The notes below the pieces were generated by a model that saw only the letters and a list, made by a program, of their open reading frames with translations, was not told where the DNA came from and made no database searches. Source: Streptomyces maremycinicus (lineage in GTDB: Bacteria > Actinomycetota > Actinomycetes > Streptomycetales > Streptomycetaceae). From it: DNA of 64,000 bases. This document shows positions 51,614 through 59,337 of this stretch, one piece after another. A program made the translations under genes and the position numbers. The DNA lies in NCBI RefSeq assembly GCF_001184025.1, contig NZ_BBYG01000013.1, forward strand, positions 1 through 64,000. Direction: 5' to 3'. How positions within the stretch are numbered: the stretch's first letter is position 1; each line of letters begins with the position of its first letter.

Positions 51614-53110
51614 ATGGCGTCCAGCCTGACGAAGGACTCGGTCCGCCCGGGCACACCCGGCTCCGGGAAGACCTTCTTCGGCCACCCCCGCGGACTGGCC
51701 ACTCTCTTCATGACCGAGATGTGGGAGAGGTTCTCCTACTACGGCATGAGGGCCCTGCTCCCGCTGTACCTGGTCGCCCCCGGCGGCCTGCACCTCAGCG
51801 CGGCGACCGCGACCGCGATCTACTCGGTCTATCTGTCGCTCGTGTACCTGCTCGCCCTGCCCGGCGGCTGGTTCGCGGACCGTGTGCTCGGCCCCCGCAA
51901 GACCGTCGCCGTCGCCGGCGCGATCATCATGCTCGGCCATCTGACCCTCGCGCTGCCGAACGCCGGCACCTTCTACGGCGGTCTCGGCCTGGTCGCCATC
52001 GGCTCCGGTCTGCTCAAGGCCAACATCTCGACGATGGTCGGCCACCTCTACGACGGGCCCGACGACCCGCGCCGTGACGGTGGCTTCACGCTGTTCTACA
52101 TCGGCATCAACCTGGGCGCGTTCGCCGCGCCGCTGATCATCGGCACCATCGGTGAGAACGTCAACTGGCACCTGGGCTTCGCGCTGGCGGCGCTCGGCAT
52201 GGGTCTGGGCCTCGCCCAGTTCCTGCTCGGCAGCCGTCACCTGAGCTCCCGTTCGGACATCGTCCCCACGCCGCTGTCCGCACAGGAGAAGGCCGCCACC
52301 CTGCGCAAGGCCGCGTTCTGGGCGGCCGTCGCGATCGTCTTCTACGCCGTCGTCGGCGTCTCCGGCGTCTACACGCTGAACTGGCTGCTGGTCCCGATCA
52401 CCGTCGCCGGCCTGGTCATCCCGGTCCTCGTCATCGCCCGGATGAAGCGCGACAAGGAGCTGGACCGCGCCGAGCAGTCCAAGCTGACCGCGTACATCTG
52501 GTTCTTCGTCGCCGCGGCCGTGTTCTGGATGATCTACGACCAGGGCGGCTCGACGCTGTCCCTGTTCGCCGAGTCCTCGGCGAAGAACAGCGTCCTCGGC
52601 TGGGAGTTCCCGGTCTCCTGGTACCAGTCGGTCAACCCGGTCCTGATCATGGCCCTGGCCCCGCTCTTCGCCTGGGCCTGGCTGGCCCTGGCCCGGCGCG
52701 GCAAGGAGCCGAGCACCGCGACGAAGTTCGCGATGGGCCTGGTCCTGGTCGGCGCGTCCTTCTTCCTCTTCCTGGCCCCGCTGGCGATCGCCGAGGGCGG
52801 TCACAAGGCGGCCGCGCTGTGGCTGGCGGCGATCTACTTCGTGCAGACCGTCGGCGAGCTGACCCTCTCCCCGGTCGGCCTGTCGGTCACCACGAAGATG
52901 GCTCCCGCGAAGTACGCCTCGCAGATGATGGGCGTCTGGTTCCTGGCCGTCACCGCCGGTGACGCCACGACCGGCCTGCTGTCCATCGCCGGCGTCGACC
53001 TCAACAAGACGGGCATAGTCGCCCTGGAGGCGGTGCTCGCCGTCATCGCCGGTGTGGCGGTGTGGATGTACCGCAAGAAGGTCAAGACCCTCATGGGCGA
53101 CGTCCACTGA
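51614..53110 (+). CDS. Proton-dependent oligopeptide (POT/PTR) family transporter
   Basis: 498 residues from ATG 51614 (CAAGGAAC). Fourteen predicted helices, with the POT signature EMWERFSYYGMRALLPLYL (35-53) in helix 1, then GGWFADR and FTLFYIGINLGAF in the PTR2 motif region. It imports di-/tripeptides with protons. The E-x-x-E-R-F motif is intact, so proton coupling should be functional. It ends in a strong convergent terminator. Regulation by the upstream palindromes or the neighbouring two-component system is possible, unproven. Confidence 0.93.
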   Translation: MASSLTKDSVRPGTPGSGKTFFGHPRGLATLFMTEMWERFSYYGMRALLPLYLVAPGGLHLSAATATAIYSVYLSLVYLLALPGGWFADRVLGPRKTVAVAGAIIMLGHLTLALPNAGTFYGGLGLVAIGSGLLKANISTMVGHLYDGPDDPRRDGGFTLFYIGINLGAFAAPLIIGTIGENVNWHLGFALAALGMGLGLAQFLLGSRHLSSRSDIVPTPLSAQEKAATLRKAAFWAAVAIVFYAVVGVSGVYTLNWLLVPITVAGLVIPVLVIARMKRDKELDRAEQSKLTAYIWFFVAAAVFWMIYDQGGSTLSLFAESSAKNSVLGWEFPVSWYQSVNPVLIMALAPLFAWAWLALARRGKEPSTATKFAMGLVLVGASFFLFLAPLAIAEGGHKAAALWLAAIYFVQTVGELTLSPVGLSVTTKMAPAKYASQMMGVWFLAVTAGDATTGLLSIAGVDLNKTGIVALEAVLAVIAGVAVWMYRKKVKTLMGDVH

Positions 53111-53122
53111 CGTCCGCTCCCT

Positions 53123-53178
53123 CGCGACGCCGGAGGGCCGCCGTACCCGCGTGGGTACGGCGGCCCTCCGGCGTCGCG
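53123..53178. terminator. Exceptionally strong bidirectional terminator, 26-bp perfect stem
   Basis: Arms 53123-53148 and 53153-53178 are exact complements (26 bp) with the loop GCGT. It sits 12 bp after the transporter stop and 12 bp before the stop of the convergent LAETG protein gene. Confidence 0.92.
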
Positions 53179-53189
53179 CCACGCCCGGC

Positions 53190-54533
53190 TCAGCTCGCCC
53201 TTCTCCTGGGCATGAACGTGAACACCGCGCCGCCCAGCAGCACCGCCGTGCCCGCCACCAGGCCCAGCGCCTTCAAGGTGCCGTGGTCGCCGGAGCCCGT
53301 CTCCGCGAGGCCGCCGCCGCTCGACGAGGAACCGCCCGAGGACGACGAGGAGCCGCTTCCGCCGGACGCGCCGCTCGCCTGCTCCGCGGTGTCCAGGGTC
53401 AGCGAGACCGCCGTGCTGTCCGGGGTGCAGGTGGTGGTCGTGCCCATGGCCTCGATGACGAGGACGCCCGGGGAGAGCGTGGACTCACCGGTCGCACCGG
53501 GCTTGTAGACACCGGTGAGGTCCGGGATCTCGATCGGTTCGTTCTGCGGGATCGGCGCGGAGTTCAGGGGGCCCTCCACCGTCACCGAGCCCTCGTCCGC
53601 ACCGCCCAGCACGATCTGCATGGTCGGCTTCACCTTGCCGGCCGGGATGTCGATCGGGCTGTCCATGACCGACTTCTTGAACTGCACGGTGAGGTCGTAA
53701 CTCCCGCCGTTCTTCTTGGCGTTGATCTGGATCGGCGAGGTCGCCCGCTTCTCGCCGATCGGCGACTGACAGGTGTAGGGGATGTCGACGACCTTGCCGG
53801 TGAAGTCGGTCCGGCCGCCGTCACCGCCGGTCTCGGACGCCGAAGGGGAGGTACTGGGTGTGCCGGACCCGCTCGCCGAGGGTGACGGGCTCTGGCTCTG
53901 CGAGGGGTCGGAGGACGTACTGGGCGAGGCCGATCCCGAACCGGAACCCGAACTCCCCTCCCCCGCCGTCACCGTGATGGTCGCCGACGGACGGACGGCC
54001 TCCGTAGGCGCGCACTTGGTGTCCGTCGACAGCGCGTTGACGACGTAGGCGTCCGGGGTCAGCGTCACCTGTCCGGCCGCCGTCAGCTTCAGCGTGCCCT
54101 TCATGTCGGACAGCGTCATCGCGCCGCCCTTGGGGATCGCCGGGTTCTCGCGCGGCCCCTGCATCGCGATGTCGCCGGTCTGCGCGCCGGCCGCCTTGAG
54201 GGTGCCGGACGGCTGGACCGAGTTCGCGGGCAGGTCGATGATGTCGGGGTTCTTCGACGCGGCCTGGGTGAACTTCCAGACGACGTCGACGGTGTCGCCG
54301 ACCCTCGCCGTCGCCGGCGCGGTGATCTCGACCCTGGTGGTGCCGTTGACGTCGGGCAGACCGATGCCCGAGGGCGGAACGCACTTGGTGGCGTAGGCCA
54401 CCTCGGCGGCCTGGGCCTGCCCGGCGCTCACGCCCAGCAGGACGGCCGCCCCGGTCAGCAGGACGGCGGCGCCCGCCGCTGCCGCTCTCTTGCGCGCGGG
54501 CGCGCGGTCGGGTGGTACGGCTCTCTCACTCAC
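53190..54533 (-). CDS. Sortase-anchored surface protein with two related beta domains (LAETG)
   Basis: 447 residues from GTG 54533, overlapping the previous stop (GTGA). Signal peptide about 1-42 (AGAAVLLTGAAVLLGVSAG core). Domain 1 (about 43-190) and domain 2 (about 245-385) are related to each other and to the LPQTG protein at the head of the operon. Each has a Cys near its start, an AxIPxxxxxxxxDLxGxY-like segment, and a Cys in TxxTxC(T/A)P near its end. Ser/Pro/Gly linkers follow each domain. Sorting signal LAETG, a helix, then PRRRAS; LAxTG motifs fit class E sortases. Ligand unknown. Last gene of the operon. Confidence 0.85.
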   Translation of the reverse strand: MSERAVPPDRAPARKRAAAAGAAVLLTGAAVLLGVSAGQAQAAEVAYATKCVPPSGIGLPDVNGTTRVEITAPATARVGDTVDVVWKFTQAASKNPDIIDLPANSVQPSGTLKAAGAQTGDIAMQGPRENPAIPKGGAMTLSDMKGTLKLTAAGQVTLTPDAYVVNALSTDTKCAPTEAVRPSATITVTAGEGSSGSGSGSASPSTSSDPSQSQSPSPSASGSGTPSTSPSASETGGDGGRTDFTGKVVDIPYTCQSPIGEKRATSPIQINAKKNGGSYDLTVQFKKSVMDSPIDIPAGKVKPTMQIVLGGADEGSVTVEGPLNSAPIPQNEPIEIPDLTGVYKPGATGESTLSPGVLVIEAMGTTTTCTPDSTAVSLTLDTAEQASGASGGSGSSSSSGGSSSSGGGLAETGSGDHGTLKALGLVAGTAVLLGGAVFTFMPRRRAS

Positions 54534-55633
54534 GTGGATCCCTTCCTGCCGGGAGTCGTGGGAGTCGTGGGACTCGTCGGACGGTCTTCGTGCGGTGCGG
54601 AGAGCCGGCCCGCCGGGCCCGGACCGGTGTCCGGGGCGAACCACGGCAGGGTCGCGTTCGGGGTGGGGGGCGAGGGCCTCGGGGGCGCGGGCGCGGTTCC
54701 GCGCCGGTGTCCGCGCCCCGGGGCGCGGACGGGCCGTCGGGCGGCGGGGCGCGGGCGGACCCGGTCCACCACGGCCATCCCGATACGGAAGACCGCCGCG
54801 GGCACCACCAGGCAGAGCAGGATCCAGAACAGGGTCACGCCCCAGGGACGGCCCACCCCCCAGGGTTGCTCGGCGAGGACCTTCCCTCCGTACTTCAGGG
54901 AGACGGTGTAGTCGCCGTGGGCGCCTGCGGTGAGTTCGACGGGCAGCTCGACGCGGGCCTTCTCGCCGGGGCCGAGCGTGCCGTGCCACTGCCGCTCGTC
55001 CCACTGCGGGGCGAACACGCCGTGCGCGGTGCCGACCTCGAAGACCGGGTTCCGCACGGCCGCGGTGCCCACGTTGCCCACGGTGAAGGCGAGCGTGCGC
55101 GAGGGCGGCGCCCCGAACCAGGTCAGCAGACCGCCGGAGCCGTCGAGCCGGGTGTCGGAGAGGACGGCCAGGCGTCCGCCGGCCGTCTGCGCGGGCAGCG
55201 GTTCGACCGGGTGCCCGGCCACCTGGAACACCGCGTCGACCCGCGCCTTCGCCCCGGTCGCGGTGGCCACGTGCACCACGCAGGGGCAGGGTACCGGCGG
55301 CTCGGTCACCGGCAGCGTCCTGCTGAAGCGGCCGTCGGCGTCGGTGGTGACGGCGCGTCCGTCGGCGTTGGCGCAGGAGTTGGTGCCGCCGACCACGCCC
55401 CGGGCCGGGGTCGCCTGTCCGCAGACCAGCAGCATCAGCAGCGTGCGCGGCCGCCAGCCGCTGCCGCTCACGGTGATCGACCCGCCCGTCCCCGCCTGTG
55501 CCGTGGAGAGTGTGACGGCCGGTTTCCCCTCCGCCGCGGCGGCGGTGGCGGACGACGGCAGCGAGAGCAGGAGCGGGAGCAGCGTCAGCAGCAGGGCGGG
55601 CACCAGCGCCGTGTTCCGGGGCTTGCCTCTCAT
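54530..55633 (-). CDS. Secreted Ig-like/neocarzinostatin-like membrane-anchored protein
   Basis: 367 residues from ATG 55633, overlapping the previous stop (ATGA). Signal peptide about 1-34. First domain (about 37-140) begins VTLSTAQAGTGGSITVSGSGW and has cysteines spaced like neocarzinostatin-type Ig folds (LLVCGQATP, NSCANADG, VPCPCVVHV). Second beta domain (about 150-265) resembles CARDB/DUF11 (TLAFTVGNVGTAAVRNPVF). One transmembrane helix (about 278-298) precedes a basic, Pro-rich cytoplasmic tail. No sortase motif. Inner partner of the surface operon; function unknown. Confidence 0.75.
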   Translation of the reverse strand: MRGKPRNTALVPALLLTLLPLLLSLPSSATAAAAEGKPAVTLSTAQAGTGGSITVSGSGWRPRTLLMLLVCGQATPARGVVGGTNSCANADGRAVTTDADGRFSRTLPVTEPPVPCPCVVHVATATGAKARVDAVFQVAGHPVEPLPAQTAGGRLAVLSDTRLDGSGGLLTWFGAPPSRTLAFTVGNVGTAAVRNPVFEVGTAHGVFAPQWDERQWHGTLGPGEKARVELPVELTAGAHGDYTVSLKYGGKVLAEQPWGVGRPWGVTLFWILLCLVVPAAVFRIGMAVVDRVRPRPAARRPVRAPGRGHRRGTAPAPPRPSPPTPNATLPWFAPDTGPGPAGRLSAPHEDRPTSPTTPTTPGRKGST

Positions 55634-56463
55634 GTCCGTGCTCCCCTCGGCGTGGCCCGCGTGGTGTCCGGCCGGCGTCCGCGTCGTCGTACGGCCACCA
55701 CCACCGCGGCCCCCGCGACCGACAGCGCCGCCGCCGTGGCCGTCGCCGTGCCCCACGGCACGAACCGGGCCGACACCCGTCCGGTGGCCCGCGCCGCACC
55801 CGGTGCGGTCACCGTCAGGCGCACGGTGACGGCGTCCAGGGCCGGGCGGTCGGGCCACGGCTCGTCGAGCGCGAGGCGGCGGCCCGGGGGCAGCCGGACG
55901 GGCAGGGTGCGCGGGGCGCGGTCCAGGACGGCGCCGAGAACGCCGTCCGCGTGGACGGCGAGCCGCGGGACGAGCACCGTGGTGCCGCGGTTGACCAGCT
56001 CGTACGTGATGCGGTCGCCGCGCACGGCCACGTGCTCGACGGTCAGCGCGGCCAGCTCCGGGCCGCCGACCCGGATCAGCAGCCGGACGGCGGACTCCCG
56101 GCCGCCGGAGTCCCGTACGAGGAGTTCGCCCGCGCGGTCGCCCGGCGGCGCGTCCGCCGGGACCGTCACCGTGAAGGGCACCTCGGCGCGGGTGCGGGCG
56201 GGGATGCCGGGAGCCGGTTCGGCGAAGAAGACCCGGAGGCCGTCGCCGGTGGCGCGCAGCCGTACGGTGAGCGGCGCCGTGCCCCGGTTGGTCACGGCGA
56301 GCGTGTCCCGGAGCACGGCCCCGGGGACGCCCTCCGCGTAGAAGGACGGCCGTCCGCCACCGGAGGGCGCGACCGACCAGCCGCCGGACGCGGCCGGGGT
56401 GGCCGCGAGCAGCAGCGGCAGCGGCAGGGTCAGCAGCAGGGCACGGGCGGCGGCGTACGGCAT
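55630..56463 (-). CDS. DUF916 / WxL-interacting-protein-like membrane protein
   Basis: 277 residues from ATG 56463 (GGAGCCGCCG); the open frame starts at 56535. Signal peptide about 1-26. The first domain shows the DUF916 pattern: WSVAPSGGGRPSFYAEGVPG, then DTLAVTNRGTAPLTVRL and VPFTVTVPADAPPGDRAGEL. A second domain (about 135-215) has ELAALTVEHVAVRGDRITYE and YELVNRGTTVLVP. One transmembrane helix (about 240-258) and a basic RRRGRR tail. Firmicute WxLIPs have DUF916 plus DUF3324 plus a helix, the same plan. It would present or bind surface proteins at the peptidoglycan. Confidence 0.72.
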   Translation of the reverse strand: MPYAAARALLLTLPLPLLLAATPAASGGWSVAPSGGGRPSFYAEGVPGAVLRDTLAVTNRGTAPLTVRLRATGDGLRVFFAEPAPGIPARTRAEVPFTVTVPADAPPGDRAGELLVRDSGGRESAVRLLIRVGGPELAALTVEHVAVRGDRITYELVNRGTTVLVPRLAVHADGVLGAVLDRAPRTLPVRLPPGRRLALDEPWPDRPALDAVTVRLTVTAPGAARATGRVSARFVPWGTATATAAALSVAGAAVVVAVRRRGRRPDTTRATPRGART

Positions 56464-56492
56464 CGGCGGCTCCAGCACTCGTACGGGGACGG

Positions 56493-57215
56493 TCAGCGGT
56501 GGACGCGTGCCGTCTGTCCCCGGCGGGTCAGCCACAGGGCACCGGCCGCGCCGGCGAGCAGCACCGTGCCGCCGAGGGTGCCGAGGGCGACGGCGGAGTC
56601 CGCGGGGCCGGTCTGCGGGAGACCGCCGCCGGAGCCGCCGTCACCCGTGCCGCCACCGCTGGTGGTCCCGCCGCTCGTGCCGCCGCCGCTCGTGCCGCCG
56701 CCGCCCGCCGCGGTCACGTCGAGGGTCAGTGAGGGGCCCGCGTTGTTGGTGGGCGTGCACGTGGTGGTGGTACCGAGCGCCTTGATGGTGAGCACACCGG
56801 CCGTGAAGGTGACCTTGCCGCTCTTCTTGGGGGTGTACGTGCCGCTCAGGTCGTTGATCTTGATGGGGGTGTTCTCGGGGATCGCGGCCTGGTTGGCGGG
56901 GCCGGTGACCGCGAGGGTGCCGCTGTCGGCGCCGCCCACCTCGATCGTGGCGCTCGGCTTCATCGAGCCCGCGCCGAGTTCGACGGGACTGGAGGAGACG
57001 CCCTTCTGCCAGGACATGGTGATCTTGTAGCCGCTGCCGCTCTTGACGCCCTTGATGTCGATGGGCGATACGGCGCTCTTGTCGCCGATGGGCGTCTTGC
57101 AGGCGTAGTTGACGTTCACGACCTCGGCCATGGCCGCCGGGGCGGCCATCCACACCGCCGAGCCGGCCAGGGCCGCGGCAGTCGCGAGCGCGGCGGTGCG
57201 CTTCCGGTTCGACAC
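56493..57215 (-). CDS. Sortase-anchored small surface protein (LPQTG)
   Basis: 240 residues from GTG 57215. Signal peptide about 1-30 (ending AAPAAMA). One beta-rich domain (about 31-165) with Cys in NYACKTPIGD and TTTTCTPTN, likely a disulfide, and IKINDLSGTYTPKKSGKV. Gly/Thr/Ser repeat linker (about 170-198), LPQTG sorting motif (about 199-203), hydrophobic helix and basic tail RRGQTARVHR. Clear paralogue of the second domain of the LAETG protein (shared ALGTTTTCTP). First gene of the operon, 29 bp before the DUF916-like gene. Sortase gene not in the window. Confidence 0.82.
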   Translation of the reverse strand: MSNRKRTAALATAAALAGSAVWMAAPAAMAEVVNVNYACKTPIGDKSAVSPIDIKGVKSGSGYKITMSWQKGVSSSPVELGAGSMKPSATIEVGGADSGTLAVTGPANQAAIPENTPIKINDLSGTYTPKKSGKVTFTAGVLTIKALGTTTTCTPTNNAGPSLTLDVTAAGGGGTSGGGTSGGTTSGGGTGDGGSGGGLPQTGPADSAVALGTLGGTVLLAGAAGALWLTRRGQTARVHR

Positions 57216-57899
57216 GGTCCCGACCCCTCACTCCCACTGCCCCGCCCTTACTGACGAGGCATCAGATTGAGCCGTCAAGGTACGCCCGGGGCGATGAGGA
57301 GGGAAGAGAACGTACACGCCGGAGTTGCGGCGATCCGGCGCGCGGTTTCGGGGGCGCCGAGAACACCGCGGACTCCCCGGCGACCCGAGCACCCCGACAC
57401 GATCAGGCCAGGACCGGACCCCGACCAGGCAACCGAACACACCCGGACAGCAGCCACCCCGGACCGGAACCGACCCCGGACAGCAGCCACCCCCGGACAG
57501 GAACCGAACCGGACCGGAACCGACCCCGGACAGCGGCCGTCCCCGGACAGGAACCGACCCGGACCGGACCCCGACCCTGGGCAGGAACAAGCCCCGGACG
57601 TCAGGCAGGCCCGGGTCCGGGGTGGTCGGGTCGAGCCCTCGCACGGGCGGGCGTCGTCGGGCGGTCGGGCGGACGACAGCCCCGACGACGGCTGCGCGAC
57701 AGATCCGCCCAGCTCGCCGGGACCGACGGGCGGGCCGGGCCCTCGCGCGGGCGGGTATCGCCGGGCGGGTCAGGACGACGGCCCCGACCACGGCCCCGAC
57801 GCCGACCGCGTGGCGGGTCGACCGATCCGCCGCAGTGGGGCGTCGACGTCGGCCCGACGCCGAAGCAGGCGACCCAGGCGACCCGACGCCCAAGCAGTC
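57216..57899. repeat. Repeat-filled intergenic region with a 50-bp minisatellite
   Basis: About 680 bp with no credible gene. From 57411 to about 57600 lie roughly four tandem 50-bp units starting GGACCGG (57411, 57461, 57511, 57561). Units 2 and 3 share 24 exact bases (57461-57484 and 57511-57534) and are nearly identical. A second, longer imperfect direct repeat (about 57633-57688 and 57739-57794) follows. The surface-operon promoter should lie within 57216-57330. Confidence 0.8.
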
Positions 57900-57925
57900 G
57901 GCCCGACCGCCTAGGCGGTCGGGCC
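57900..57925 (-). terminator. Palindromic terminator after the anti-sigma gene
   Basis: GGCCCGACCGCC-TA-GGCGGTCGGGCC, perfect 12-bp arms, 14 bp past the stop of the minus-strand ATP-binding protein gene. Confidence 0.7.
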
Positions 57926-57939
57926 TGGGCCCGGGGCGG

Positions 57940-58488
57940 TCAGGCCGGGGCGCCCAGTTCCGCCCAGACCGTCTTGCCCGCGATGTCCGGGGCCCGTACG
58001 ACGCCCCAGTCCAGGCAGAGTCTCTGGACGATGAACATGCCGTGGCCGCCGGGACGGCCCGCGCGGTGCGGGGTGCGGGGCGCCGGCTGGCCCGCGCCGC
58101 GGTCCGAGACCTCGACGCGGATCACCTTGTTGTCGCAGCTGAGGACCATCGCGTCCGGTCCCTCGGCATGCAGACACGCGTTGGTGACCAGCTCGGAGAC
58201 GACGAGCAGGACGTCCTCCGCGGCGGCCCGCTGGTCCGCGGTGGCCGCGGGCAGCCAGGCCCACGCGTAGAGGGCCTGGCGGGCGAAGTCGCGGGCGAGC
58301 GGGACGACCCCGGTGGCGTCGTCGAAGCTCAGCCGTCTCACCTGGGGGCCGCCCGGCGACCCGGACACCACGGTCTCCGCGCCCCCTGGGGACACCTCGG
58401 CTCCCGCCGCGCCCCCCTCGGACGCCCCGGGAGCGCCGCTGGGCTCCGGGCCGCGGTCGCCCGGCGAACAAGGCCGGGTGGTGCTCAT
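57940..58488 (-). CDS. Anti-sigma factor kinase-type ATP-binding protein (HATPase_c)
   Basis: 182 residues: a Gly/Pro/Ser-rich lead (1-45) followed by a SpoIIAB/RsbW-like ATPase domain. N box with E99 and N103 (VSELVTNACLH), D129 in EVSDRGAG, and GGHGMFIVQRL (147-157) G box. Such proteins bind a sigma factor and phosphorylate a STAS antagonist. With the STAS gene upstream and the divergent sigma gene it makes a partner-switch. In S. coelicolor this set is, as I recall, named prsI/arsI/sigI. It lies 203 bp downstream of the STAS gene. Confidence 0.9.
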   Translation of the reverse strand: MSTTRPCSPGDRGPEPSGAPGASEGGAAGAEVSPGGAETVVSGSPGGPQVRRLSFDDATGVVPLARDFARQALYAWAWLPAATADQRAAAEDVLLVVSELVTNACLHAEGPDAMVLSCDNKVIRVEVSDRGAGQPAPRTPHRAGRPGGHGMFIVQRLCLDWGVVRAPDIAGKTVWAELGAPA

Positions 58489-58691
58489 CAGCGCTTCACC
58501 TCACCGATTCCCCGATTCACCGGTTCACAATTCACAAGTCGGATCACTGCAAGTCCGTACGTAGGCGGACGGCGTTCGTGTCGGCATTGCCGCCGACATG
58601 TTCGGGTTTCAGGATGTCTCCTGCCCGAGAGAACCGCCGGAACACCCCCCGTTCACGTCCGTTCGCACCCGTCTCCGGCGGACGGCGGGAC

Positions 58692-59087
58692 TCAGCCGTC
58701 CTCGTCACGCTCGTCGTGCCCGTCGCTCAGGGCCTCGTCGACCGTCGCGTGCACGGTGAACACCGCGTCCGCGCCGGTGATCTCGAAGACCCGTGCCACC
58801 ACGGGCAGCATGCCCGCCAGATGGACCCCGCCACCGGCCGCCTCCGCCTTCAGGCGGGCGCCGAGCAGCACGTTGAGCCCGGTGGAGTCGCAGAACTCCA
58901 GCCGGGTGCAGTCCACCACCAACCTGCTGAGCCCCTTGGCGAGGCAGTCCTCGAGTGGCTCACGCAACAGATCGGCGGTGTGGTGATCCAACTCACCCGC
59001 CGGGGTGACCACGGCGCTGGAGCCCTCTTGCCGCACTTCGACCAGAAGCCGGCCAGACTGTGCGCTGCCGACCGTCCCGCGGTCCAT
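58692..59087 (-). CDS. STAS-domain anti-sigma factor antagonist
   Basis: 131 residues. STAS fold with VVTPAGELDHHTADLLREPL (26-45) and the phosphorylation loop LEFCDSTGLNVLL (63-75), phospho-acceptor S68. Unphosphorylated it should bind the HATPase partner and free the sigma factor. Acidic tail (SDGHDERDEDG). Divergent from the sigma gene; a SigB-type promoter candidate (GTTT-N14-GGGTGT, 59182-59159) lies 72-95 bp upstream, implying autoregulation. Confidence 0.9.
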   Translation of the reverse strand: MDRGTVGSAQSGRLLVEVRQEGSSAVVTPAGELDHHTADLLREPLEDCLAKGLSRLVVDCTRLEFCDSTGLNVLLGARLKAEAAGGGVHLAGMLPVVARVFEITGADAVFTVHATVDEALSDGHDERDEDG

Positions 59088-59158
59088 GCCGTCTCTTCTC
59101 CTGGGTTGCTGACTGCTTGCTGACGCCCTCGCACCCTACGCCTTCGGCCCGCACCTCA

Positions 59159-59182
59159 ACACCCGAACAATCGCACACAAAC
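59159..59182 (-). promoter_or_regulatory. Candidate SigB/SigI-type promoter for the STAS gene
   Basis: Minus strand GTTT (59182-59179), 14-nt spacer, GGGTGT (59164-59159), close to the general-stress consensus GTTT-N14-16-GGGTAY. Only a short match, so tentative. Confidence 0.4.
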
Positions 59183-59337
59183 GGACATACTTGGACAAAA
59201 TGCACTTGCGGCGGGGCAAGTAAAGCGGGTAGGGCTAGTAGGAGCACGTACCCGACACGGCCGGCTTTGGAGGCGCCGCACACCGCTGTGCACTCACTGG
59301 CTCCGGCAGCCATATGCCGAGAACGATGGAGGACATC

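Noticed and set aside
54512..56341. 609-codon plus-strand frame opposite the surface operon
   Set aside because: Antisense shadow; minus-strand products have signal peptides and membrane segments with stop/start overlaps.
57228..57893. Gene in the 700-bp region before the surface operon (221-codon minus frame)
   Set aside because: Arg/Gly/Pro-rich product made largely of 50-bp repeat translations, no ribosome site, no family.
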